A model generated the notes under the pieces. It saw only the letters and a program-made list of their open reading frames with translations. It ran no database searches and was not told the origin of the DNA. A program made the translations under genes and the position numbers. From NCBI RefSeq assembly GCF_000002235.5, contig NW_022145594.1, positions 19,446,412-19,510,411 of the forward strand: a stretch of DNA of 64,000 nt. Direction: 5' to 3'. Source of the DNA: Strongylocentrotus purpuratus. Taxonomy: Eukaryota > Echinodermata > Echinoidea > Camarodonta > Strongylocentrotidae. This document shows positions 34,431 to 46,004 of the stretch, piece after piece (within the stretch, counting starts at the first letter, position 1; each line of letters starts with the position of its first letter).

Positions 34431-36056
34431 AATCTAGATTGTTCGTCAAATTGATGAAATCTATATAATCAGAAACTTATGTACATTCGCTTCATATGAA
34501 TGTCATGTGACTTTTAAATAATAGTATAAAAACACAGTTTTACGAAATCATTCTGCCTCTTTGTACGATTCCTCTGTCAAAGGGTAATCTACAAACTTAT
34601 TGGAACCGTACATAAAGGGAAAATATTGAACGAATTGAGTGGTAGGTCTCTCCATCATGTTCATTGCCGAAATTCCGAAGGATAATACCTTCTATTACCT
34701 GGGGACAAAGATCATCTGAATCTGGTTTTGAATCGAGTACACAATTGAAAAGTATTATACATAAACAAGGGATGGTGGGGCTTCTTTCAAAGTGCGGGGG
34801 GGGGGGCACCCAAAGCAGGGCACTTTCTGGAAAAAGAAAAAAGAGGCGCCTACAAGGAGAATGTCAAAGCGAAATTATTAAAATGTTAGATATTGGTATA
34901 TACCCCTACATTATTATTAAATTATCCGGGATGATTTCAATGTTTTTTTCTTCTCTCTTTTCATGTCAAGCGAGTGAGCAATAAGTCGCAGTGCAACACA
35001 ATAATGCAAACAATTAAATATAAAGTGGAAACAACAATTCTGAAAAAGGTCTTAAGCACAATCTAATTATGAGAGGCTGACAAGATCTTTATATGAAAAA
35101 TAATTATATCAATTTTTAATTCATCGAGCGAGATTTGGGTAAAATTAAATAATAAGTTGCTCTTACTCGCTTTAAATTAGGAGCACATTTTATGTTAAAA
35201 GTAAAATGGGGCACATATTCAAAGGGAAAACCACACTTATTAGAACAAAAAAGAGCACATGTCAAAACAAAAGGGAACGTTATCAAAGGTGGAAAAAGGG
35301 CACTTCTCGCACCTGATGAGGGGCACACGCCAGAGATAAAGAAGCCACTTGAACTAAAAATGGGCATTTAGTACAAAGGAAAAGGGGCAAGAGTACTGGG
35401 AGTGTCGTTAACTAGTCTACTCAAGACCTACTGTTCACTTGGAATGTACTTTAATTCCACTATCTCTTTGTAGAAGTAATACTTGAAGGTATTATTTGAA
35501 TATAGTATATAGCCTTGTTTAAACACCTTACATCAAGAACTACGCATGTTTTGGTGATTGGCACATTTCAAATTTACTGTAAGGAATCGAGAACACGATC
35601 AATTAATTAAATAAATCATGACAAACTAGGGCTCCATGAATTTCCAACAGGGTAAGCAGAAATTAAACAAATAAACATGACTACCAAACTACTCTTTAGA
35701 TATTAGAATGAAAATGATCGGAATAAACATTACTACCGAACTATTCTTTACAGACCAGAATAAAAATAAACAAAACAAACATGACTACAAAATTACTCCT
35801 CAGATACCAGAATAAAAATGAACAAAAAGAACATGACTATCAAACTACTCTTTTTTAGTAACGAGTGCTTTATAAACGCTTAGGAACTACTCTTTATGCA
35901 AAGGACATTTTGGACTAAATAAAGATATATTTTGGATAACATGAAACAATTCTATTTTCTGACAAACAATTACAACTGTCTACAACTGTCAGCTAGAACG
36001 TTCATCAAAAGTTTGCAAACTGTATTCACAAGCCCGATGTACATGTTCTTACAATT
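34431..36056. other. Unit B-specific sequence, repeats only
   Basis: Not found in unit A. Contains a degenerate short repeat at 35150-35400 (gggcacat/aaaggg words, related inverted to 4380-4570) and a tandem repeat at 35670-35862. No gene seen. Confidence 0.45.
35670..35862. repeat. Tandem repeat, about 60-63 bp unit, roughly three copies
   Basis: Units begin aacatgactac(c/t)aaa and continue ctactctt...gaataaaaatgaac. Copies start near 35678, 35727, 35780 and 35830, with indels between units. Confidence 0.6.
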
Positions 36057-36058
36057 TA

Positions 36059-37343
36059 GGATTTCCCGGCCAAATTCGCGTGTTTGTCATTCGAATTCAT
36101 TTACTTTGCATTTAAGTTAGCGCAGATCGGCTTTGCCATGCCAATTATCGTTAGATTTTCCAGTTTTTGTATTTAATTTAGGATTTTGGTCGAAGGGTTT
36201 CGTAGATCTGTCATTCAATTTAGAAACTGCTTAACTAGCATTCAAATTAATATTCACTTGTCGAAGCGTAATTTTTTATCATTCAAATTAACACCTGTCA
36301 TTCGTATTCGTAATATTTTTTATTCAATTTAGGAATGTTAGGGGGAAGAATTGCAACAAACTTTTACAGTTCTTAAATAATGCAGTTAAAATGCATGATT
36401 TGCCTTTGGGGTCTAAGCTGTTATTCCATTTATTTATTTTCAGGACAATGCAGATAGGTGTAGTCAGACATAAAGTAAAGAAGGGGCGAAATCAAGGGAT
36501 ATGGCATTTCTGCACGGACATGTTTATATCCCCGGGAAAGGTGGGGGTACCCTCAATCGCCCCTTTTACTACAGACTCGGAATTTTACAAAAGTAATTCA
36601 CATCGTCTCTAATACCCAGCACACCCTTCTGTTTTTCTTAAAGAGTTTCATAGTTTACTCACCCGCCAGCAGATCGATGGCTAAAGACATGGCTAAATAA
36701 TGAATCACGTTCAAATTGTTGACTCTAGTCCCTACCCCAGTCACAATATTGTACCCTTCTTCCATAATGAAATTATGATGAAATTATGATAAATTTATGA
36801 TGAAACATAAGACAAACAACTTCCTTACATGAACATGTACAAATATAATTAGACCATCAGGTCCGTAGATGCAAGTCGTTTTTTCTTCTTAACAATCATA
36901 CTTAAATGTTGATAAATATCAGATAAATATAATAAGTATAAGTGTATAAATGCAAGAAAATGAAATATGATGAAATACACATGAAAAAACAAGCTTGCAA
37001 GAAAAAGAATGAGCTATAAAAAGTGTGTAATAAACGAGAAATGTATACGTGACCACCACAAAGTGCTAATTTGAATGCTACAAATGAATTAGAATGCTAA
37101 AAGTACACCGTCGCGTTGTCAGAAATTCGTGTTGCGCTAAATCGAATGACCACATAGCGAAAGAAGCACATTGTTCATTAATTTGAATGAAACTTCCGTA
37201 GATTCTAACGAAAATTCCATAGATTTGAAAACAAGAAAAGGGAATATAAACCCGAGATATACCTGAATGCACTAAAACCGTCTAATTTGAACGCAAGACA
37301 AATTAATTTGAATGACAAACTCGCGAATTTGGCCGGGAAATCC
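36059..37343. mobile_element. TIR element with TCATTCAAATT-type subterminal repeats
   Basis: About 40 bp of inverted repeat at the ends, starting GGATTTCCCGGCCAAATTCG, flanked by TA. Many gtcattc(a/g)aatt words occur inside the left 280 bp and inverted (aatttgaatgac) inside the right 280 bp. No transposase. Absent from unit A. A TA target would fit Tc1/mariner-like elements. Confidence 0.68.
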
Positions 37344-37345
37344 TA

Positions 37346-38740
37346 TACTATCTCGATAAAAAGCATAAATCAATAAAAGAATTCAAAGATAAGGCAATAT
37401 GATGAATTCAATATTACGGTCCATGAAATTGTCCACACCACTTCAAAAGATTGGGTCATAACCCTTTATCTTTAAACAATGTTAAATCTGAGATGCACGA
37501 CCCTACGAGTTATCAGTATATGTAATATGGTATAATATTGAAGCCCTAAAACAAAATCGCGCTTCAAAATGATCAAGAAGTGCCTCAAAAAAAGTAAAGT
37601 TTTTTGAGTTACCGGTTTTACCATACTCGTTTTCCCCAATAGACTGTAGTGTAATGAAAACCATTCCTCAAATTTGGTTTCGATTTCCAATCATAAATAT
37701 CTTAATAATCAGACAAGCGATCGGCTTGTAAAAGTCAAGGGGTTCCTGACTGACCTAAAGGTTTATAATTATCATTGCAGCATGAGCTAAATCCAGGATT
37801 TATCAAGTTCCCTTTAAGTTCTGGCTATACCTTTACGCGTTACTGACATTATATTGATAAAACCTGTTTAGAAACCCGAAGCAACATATGCCCCTCCAAA
37901 ACCCGTCTTGGAATCTTGTGATAACTTTGAAAAATGAAAGAAAATTCGCAAAATTGTAGTAATCAATATCTTACTGACATCAAGCTCCTATGTTTCATGT
38001 TTTGTTGTATATGCAACACAATGTTACCTCACTGTTTCACTGCTGTGATCAGGACCTCTCGACTATCAGCTAACGATGTATAATGTAAGAGAGGTAGCAA
38101 GAGAGGTTCGTATTCCAGCTCGATGGCAATACACATGGATGGGTGCACAAATTCAACAATGATTCAAAAGAGAAGGAATTGTATGAATAATCACCTCACT
38201 CGTTCAAAGTTGAAGCTTTGTTGTGAAGTGTTTGTGTCAGTGCGGTGGTTGGTGTGTAGAACCTAGTTTAAATCCCACAATAGTACATTAAAGGGCCAAA
38301 TGACATCGAAATACAAGTGTATTCCTGTTGGTGTGCAGTCATACATACATCTCATATTTTGATATGTAAACTTCTGAATTTGTTTCATAGATTTTTTAAT
38401 ATTTTTTTAAATATTTGTTTTTCGAACTTGTTAAGCTCCACCCCAAAAGCCTCCAGATCTCATTCCCCTTGTGACATCATCTGTCAGTCATCAATGAGCT
38501 AACTTTGCCAAAGTTGACCACCTGTTAGAATACCACAAACAGTAGCAACATATAAGTTGCTATGTGAGACAAAGTTTGGCAAAGTTATATGTGATGTTCA
38601 TGATGTGGGCCGAACGACTCCCACGTCAAGTTCCAAAAACTCATCGTCTTTATTTAGAATTACGTTCAATATAATGAAAAACGGGTTTTTCCTCATTAAC
38701 AGTGGAACATCGCCATTGTTTATACACATCTTTGTGTCTA
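37346..38740. other. Unit B-specific AT-rich sequence, no gene
   Basis: No alignable partner in unit A between 8740 and 8830. No gene or bounded element found. Around 38090-38280 are weak B-box-like words (aggttcgtattcc) that could be SINE relics. Confidence 0.35.
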
Positions 38741-41035
38741 TTAAAATGATATTAACATACATTCAACAGAAAGAAGGATGCGTAGCAGTCTGTACGTACA
38801 AATATCGAATACTTTACTGGCAAGAGAACAACAAGTTTGAATAAAAAAGTTTGTATTTTAAATCCAATAGAATGATGCAAAATTAAAGAGATGAATAATT
38901 GCTAGGATATTAGTATGGAAGTTATGTGTGTTTGCTCGTGCTTGTGTAAGTAGAGAGATGGAGTAAAGAAACATTAGTTTGAAAAATACTAGAATTCTGA
39001 GGACGGAAAAGACGTGTAGAGAGTTCAAGAGATAAGTAATTAGAGTGACTTTTTGTCTTTCTGTCCTTTTTTTCTCTTTTTTCTTTTCACACTCTAAATT
39101 TGAAATAAAATGCGAACTCGAAAAAAGAAGTATAGTGTGCGGGGCGAGCGCAAATCCTAGTTCAGAGTTACAACTTTAAACTTCTTATCTGTCACAATAC
39201 ATTCCCGTACAGAGCATTAAACCTTAGCATGCACTGTAATTATTCACCATGCCTTTCTAACTATGCCTACCCAGTGCTACAGTACATCCCCTAGCCACTG
39301 CGTCATACCTTCATAGCTTTATACTCGAGTATTACAACATTCCATCAGAGTGTTAGAACATGCCATACTCTATGATATGCAGGTCATATTCTTTTCATCT
39401 ACTCAATCTGATAATCTGTGCATATTCGCATTTGTCATTGTTCGGTTTCAGGTAGGCACGCAATGGAAAATCATATGAACGGGTTTCCCCACACCTTTAC
39501 ATTTAGACCTACCCTATATTTAGATAATATGAGTGCACAAATAGAACAGGAAGACGGATACCAATATCATATGTTATTATGACTAGCATGAGAACACCTT
39601 TTCTGTGCCTCTGAAACTGTTTATAGAGCAATATTGCTTTCGTCTACTCAAGCATCCATCGGTTTGCCCACATTTTTGCTCAAAGTAAGAGAGAGAAGGA
39701 AAGAGACAGAGAGAGAGAGAGAGAATGCGTGAGTAAGAGGGAGAGGTAAAAAGAAAAAGCTTGAGATTGGATGGGGGCGGGTGTGATTCCCTAATAATAT
39801 TCCAATTAGATTCCCGGACAAACAAGGCGGGCATTTTTAATATATATATTTAATATTCAATTACTTTTCATAGTGCTGATCAACATCAACCTCACATCGG
39901 AGGAGGAGCCTGGTAAATATCGGCTTATATTTTTTCATTATTATAGTTCCTTTTGCATTTAATTACTTCACTTTATAGGTCAGAAGATAATTACAATTTT
40001 TCAACTTGCCCGTTTCCACTTTCTTTCCGTTTCTTTTTCATTACTTGCCTACCCTATTAGCCACTCTCTCTCTCTTTCTCTTTCTTTCTCTATCTCTCCC
40101 TCTCCCTCTTTTTCCTTCTCTTTCCACCTGTTCAATCACTGTCGCTTAGTTAATCCAGATCAATTTCCAAATTATAACTTCACTCATTATAATTGCTCTA
40201 TGTTCCATCCCCCCTCCCCTTATAAATCATTCTCTGTATCTCCCCCCCCCTCTCTCTCTTTCCCTCTTTCTCTCCGCACCTCTCTCTGTCTCTATCACAT
40301 ACCAATCTCTCGATCAATTGGTTATGCGATGCAACTGTCTATCTCTCATTTACAACATAAATATGCATCAAAAGACAAATATTGAAGAAAGCATGCACTA
40401 ACTTTTATTTGTAACTCACCAAGCTGCTAGAAAAAATAAATAAATAAACGAAATGGAAAACAATGAAAGCAATACATAACTAGGCCTATGTTTTTCATTT
40501 TAACAATTTTCGCCTTAAATAGAAAGAAGTTAATCCTTGAAAATTGGTTTGGTCCATGGCAACAATGACAGGAAACAACATTATTTATATCTGAATAAAC
40601 ATCACCATCCAAAAGACGTGACTCAGTTTCGCTCCTATCAGATCCAGTTTGTAGACGAAGACAGAACGTACGGACTATTACCGCTAGATCGACTTACATC
40701 AGTAATACTGATGACACTTAACAATAGGCCTATACATTTGACAGGTTATCACACAATGAAATAACAGTATTACTTCAATACATTTCAAGACGTCTATACA
40801 AAAATCAATTGTATTCACATCATATCTTGAGAAAACAAAATGCATGTAATACTAACAACATTTCTGTACATCTCTGGAGTATCAAAATACAAATGCACAT
40901 GAACCTCATATCTTTAGAAGACAAACAACAAGTTATATTTATCGTCTACTTATAGACGCTGTCCACGATGTGAAATATATTCGATGTGTTAGAATAGCAA
41001 CAAATAATATATGCATGCAAATAAAATTCACTTGG
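38741..41035. other. 3' flank of copy B, paralogous with 8825-11345
   Basis: Collinear with unit A, including GA/CT microsatellites (39715, 40070) and gtgtgcggggcgagcgcaaa. No gene supported. Confidence 0.5.
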
Positions 41036-41038
41036 TAA

Positions 41039-41657
41039 AGCTACAGTCCCATATACGTCCCGGACCGTCCCGGACCATCCCGGACCCCATCCGGGGTGAT
41101 CCGGGATTCGGTCCGTGTTGACACCGTGTTGGCACCGGGATGGTCCTGGATGGTCCTGGATGGTCCTGGATGGTCCTGGATGGTCCTGGGCGGTCCGGGA
41201 GTCGACCCCGGATGTTTTTGACGGTCAAAAACTGCCCGGGTGGTCCGGGACGGTCCGGGACAATAGTTTGATCCGGGGTGATCCGTGTAGCCACCGTGCT
41301 GGGTCCGGGGTCATCCGTAGTGGCGCCGGGGCGGTCCGTGTTGATCCGTGGCAGTCCGGGAGTGAGTTATTGACCGCCCAGGACCACCCAGGACCATCCA
41401 GGACCATCCAGGACCATCCAGGACCACCCCGGTGCCAACACGGTGTCAACACGGACCGAATCCCGGATCACCCCGGATGGGGTCCGGGATGGTCCGGGAC
41501 GGTCCGGGAGGTATATGGGACTGTAGCTTTAAAAGCATCACACTTTTTTGAACAAAACATCCCGGACCATCCCGGATCACCCCAGACCATGGTCCGGGAT
41601 GGTCCGGAGTGGTCCGTGCTCGTCCGTGCTGGTCCGGCTTTATATGGGACTGGGGCT
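41039..41657. mobile_element. GC-rich foldback element built of GGTCC decamers
   Basis: Flanked by TAA (41036-41038, 41658-41660). The ends are AGCTACAGTCCCATATA and inverted AGCCCCAGTCCCATATA. Unit A has the empty site at about 11354. An inner unit, 41039-41528, is itself an almost perfect inverted repeat with arms of about 155 bp (41041-41195 against 41380-41528) and another TAA just beyond. The arms carry five tandem copies of ggtcctggat and many ggtccggga(t/c) words. The TAA target suggests Harbinger. No transposase; long frames on both strands are artefacts of the symmetry. Confidence 0.8.
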
Positions 41658-41660
41658 TAA

Positions 41661-44319
41661 AGTTCATGACTCAGCAAGGGCTGAGAAAGAGAAACTTAAG
41701 AGCTCCAGAAAACTATCTTCATGTGCAGTTGATAGTAATAAACAATTTCACAAACATTATCTTATATATATTCATTGATTATTATGATAGCCATTACCAG
41801 AATAAATGTCAGATTTGAATGAACAAGTTCATTTTGAATTAGAACATTATAATACTGTACATTTTACGAGAAGCAAAACCTCTAGCGCCACCTCAGGTCA
41901 GCTGTGGCATACGGTCTCGTAACTAGCTGCACTGATGGCAATGGCAATGACCGTGAGATGGCGCTGTGTAATAAACAGTGCGCTATGTCAGCTAAGTCAT
42001 TCATGTTTAGTATCACGTTAAGGGTCGTTCACATATCAAGCAGCAAAACATTTGTGTTTTTTTCATGGTGACGTAGAGTGTAATACACTATCATTTCTGT
42101 ATTTTTGTAACATAGAGGACACTGAATACGGGCAAGTCTATTGTTGCGTGCGTTTGCCATTCATAATTTACACGTATAAAACCGCGGCTGCATGTTTTGC
42201 GGTGGCTTACCGCGCCATATCTGAACAAGCCTTTATCTGTTGAATAACTGGAATGCACATGCATAGTACACCCCACACTTTATATATTGGCAAACGAGTA
42301 TACAGATAGTATTCATGACGTACAGAAGAGTACACTATAAACATGATAAACTAATTCCAGCACATACTCTTGAAAGGCTGGAGTATCAAGGACATGAACA
42401 TGGAAGGTCATAATTATTTACAAAATGAAAGAAGTTCGGCACAATAATCTTTGAAGGAATTATATGAAGTATAAGTAACAGATATGGCGCATTCTTTGTT
42501 TCACAACAAACATCTGAAAGATATCTTAATGTATGTGGCCTATATGTATTTCACCGTTTGACATGACCAATGGGTAAACAGGACACTGTAATTGTTACTA
42601 TTTTGAAATACACAGATAAGAATCTACAAACTAAAAAATCCTTTTAAATATTTCTCCTTGTAATAAGATGTAAATGAATGAAATCAAAAGAATGTCTTCA
42701 TGGAATATTTCAAAATATAAAAAGCTGGTTCTCGTTCATATCTAAACAAACTGACAATACATCTGCTCACACTACATTTTGATGATTTAGTTAGTTTCAA
42801 TGTCAGCCCCTTTTTATAATGTTTGATGCAGAAGAGGGCAATACAAATCTTGCGCATTTCTATAGGCAATACATCAAATTACTAATGATAATGATAGAGC
42901 TTTTATGTAGATCATTTCCACACTGCAGATTATTTTGTAGCACTTTGCAATCATAGTTCACATTTTTACATTTATATTTCAGTATCTTATGTTTACAGGA
43001 GAAGTTTCTACTTAGGGCCTCTGTTTTCCATCTTCAGATACACGTTTGTGTAGTGATATCCTGACGATTAACAATTGATGATATGTTTACATAAAAACAA
43101 TAAGTACATATAAATATTGGTTAAAGAAACATTGGGGGGGGGGTAATATTGTGTTCTACAATAAAAACCGTTTACGAGCAATATCTACAAAGACGTTGAT
43201 GCCATCCTTTAGAGGAAAACAGGTTAGCTATGATCTGCAACATTAAAAAGTTTCAGCGAACACAGGATTCATTATAAAAGTAGGAATCACAAATGGATTT
43301 GCTATGGCAAATTATACTAACACCCCTGTGGATACCATTACATAGGGAATTCAACATGATTTTCCTTCTATTCATATCATTATGAATGCGAAGTTAGGTT
43401 TTTTTCCAAGGCACTTTCAGTATTCTAATATTTAATTATAGTACTTAGAAGTATGATCGCAGAGACTTTCACACAAATAAGCATAAGGCAGTTTCATTAG
43501 TCTTGTCCATCATCACCTATTGAAATGTGTGAACATTACAATAACATATTACATGATAGGAATATTGTTTCTTTGGGCTATAGAAGGGGGTGTTGAAATT
43601 GTTCTTGAGTTGATTTCTCCAAAGTATTTGTGATCATGTTTTAAGTACTAACAAGTTCATTATATCATATTAGACCCGATAAACAGAATCATGCATGATT
43701 CTTTGAAGCAAATGCAAGTACTGATGAATTCACTTCAAAGTGCAGCAATGTTTGATAAAGTTGTCCATGTATTTTTGTTCATATTTCAGAAGAAAAAAAT
43801 ATATATAAAAACGCTGCGTTCACAATTCTGTTCAACAATTAATAATATATTACATACTTTAACAACATTATGAAAAATGAAATTTAAATTGCAATAGCAA
43901 TAGAATAATTAACATTTGAATTCATGTAAACAATTTATTGTACAGTCTCGAAAGAATGTGCCTAACATACAGTACACTCAAATAGATATACATGTACAAA
44001 TGAGTCTTTATAAACAGTGGCAAGTAAAAGGAAGATATATTTAAATTAGATGTCCTATCCTATATATCAAGGCAGGAATATTCAAATAAAAATGTACAAT
44101 AAGACTTCAAACCCATTTGTGATAATCAATATTTTAGGTATCGTATACCTATCCTTCATATAATTTTTGACATGTTTATACATCAGCATGTATCTTTGTA
44201 TACTAGCAGAGAAAATTTGTCATATGTTGTGAAAAAATACGATAACTTTTAAAAGCCTAACGTGGAACTTATTAATATTGTCTAAAACACACTCCTAATG
44301 CCCTTTCATTTTCCATAGA
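41661..44319. other. 3' flank of copy B, paralogous with 11358-14679
   Basis: Collinear with unit A minus the 825-bp transposon. 42360-42960 is nearly identical to unit A. No gene seen. Confidence 0.5.
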
Positions 44320-44640
44320 GGTAAACTAGTCGAATGGTTTGAACACTTAACTGGAGAGGCGAATATGTTGGGCTCGATATATTCCTGTCACACTCTTATT
44401 TCAGTAATCAATCCATTTATCTACATTGGTTTTCTCCAACCAGGTGTTAAATGGATACCGAGTAGGATGAAAAAAGGAATTGAAGTTGGCACAGCAGTAT
44501 AGGTATCTGTAAAATGCTCCCCATGGTGTGGAGAATGTTCAGACATTATGTGCGGGCAAAGCTGAATCCGATGTCAGGGATAATAATATTTCTGTCAAGC
44601 GTTTATATATTGTAAAGGTATTATGCGCGATATCAACCCA
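44320..44640 (+). repeat. tRNA-derived SINE-like element (unit B)
   Basis: Paralogous to 14680-14995; A-box-like agtcgaatggttt is kept, while the B box is degraded (gggctcgatata). It predates the duplication. Confidence 0.5.
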
Positions 44641-45175
44641 GAATATCATTCTATTTATAATTAAGAAATTGGTACATGGCATAAATACAAATCGAGAAAG
44701 ATGAATTTGAAATAATTGTTATTTTACATGTACAACCATCACACATCATTACACTACTGTCTGTAACTGAAAAACTATTTCAATAATAATTTAAAATTGA
44801 TGAAAGAGAGCCTTAAACAATGGATTTGCATGGTGACAAATGACGTAATAATTGCTCTTTTCAGATAACATGCATGATATGAATAGTACTAAACTGAAGA
44901 AAGTAGGACTGAAAGGCAAATAAACTTGTTCGTAATTGCTACAAATAGGCATGACTTTGTACCCGAGGCTGATACATAAAAGATAATAGTGATACATGTA
45001 TTGGTTGGCTCTACTTTCTGGGAATACGAATATTGGAGATGTTGCTCTTAAAAGAATAATATTGCCCTCTTCTTACTACTCAAGGCAATATGATTCTGTT
45101 TTAATATCCCCCTCAAGTCCATCCAAGCAAGGGGAACTTTGATTGAGCTACACAACTAAAAAAAAATCAATAAAC

Positions 45176-45640
45176 AGTGCGTCCCAGAAAAAACGAAACC
45201 GAGAATTATCGATGTTTTATCATAACTTAGTTACATTTATAATTAATAAATATTATATATTATATTATACATATCTGGAAAGCTTAGATCCTCTTCTTTA
45301 ATTTGATGCAACTCATATGATGCATATTTCACGCATGAGTGATTGAAATGAATTTGAAGAGAGGAAACCAAAGAGTCATTTGGCGGACGGTATCTGAATT
45401 TTAAAGAGAAAATCACATTTCTAGGAAGTTGCATTTCTGCCCTTTCATGTGACACCTCAATCAGGAAAGATGAGCAAGGAATGACAAAGTTCTGTTTGTT
45501 TAAAATAGTGCTTGCATTTCCATAATTTTATCAAATGAATTTGTTGTCACTGGCTGCCTGCCGTAGCAACAAGCAGAATTGACAGAAGACTTAACTCCGT
45601 TTCGTTGACAATCAGCCATGCATGGAGTCTTTCGTCTACG
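45176..45640. mobile_element. Unit B-specific insert starting CAGTGCGTCCCAG (ends uncertain)
   Basis: Unit A jumps from gctacgcaac to aacaatctatatacatg with nothing between. The insert starts near cagtgcgtcccagaaaaaac; near its right end an inverted pair (caatcagcc / ggctgattg, 45609-45648) forms a stem. The precise right end and target duplication were not resolved. Confidence 0.4.
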
Positions 45641-45706
45641 GCTGATTGTTCTGTATATATCATTGGAACAATGTAGTCCTCAAGAGAGAAGCATATAATT
45701 CGCATC

Positions 45707-46004
45707 TCATGAAGTACCAAATGGTTCATCAGCGAGACGAATTTGACCAGCCTTCCTTAGAGCACACTTCAGGGCTTCACACTCTGTTGCCTCGGTTTGT
45801 TTATTTCTCCACTTTCGGAGCATAGATAGTGTACCCATGTATGATACTTCTGAATTGTTCATGTTTGTGTTGACATAGCGTTGGATATCTGCTGGATCGA
45901 AGCCGAGAGCCTTCCCAAGATCATCTATCTCATCACGACTGACAACCTTTCGAGCAACAGTGTTTAGCTTATCGTCAAAGTCCTTCTGTGCACCTGAAAT
46001 GTTC
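45707..46004 (-). CDS. Copy B last exon, Death domain
   Basis: 298 nt from the tttaag acceptor to TGA. KLNTVARKVVSRDEIDDLGK, ALGFDPADIQRYVNTN and YMGTLSMLRKWRNKQ match copy A closely. The protein ends AGQIRLADEPFGTS. This is the uninserted state of the site that carries a retroelement tail in copy A. Confidence 0.85.

Noticed and set aside
41115..41660. 181-codon open frame (and several overlapping ones on both strands) in the GC-rich element
   Set aside because: They result from the absence of TA-rich stop codons in a symmetric GC-rich decamer repeat; both strands give near-identical peptides, as expected for an inverted repeat.
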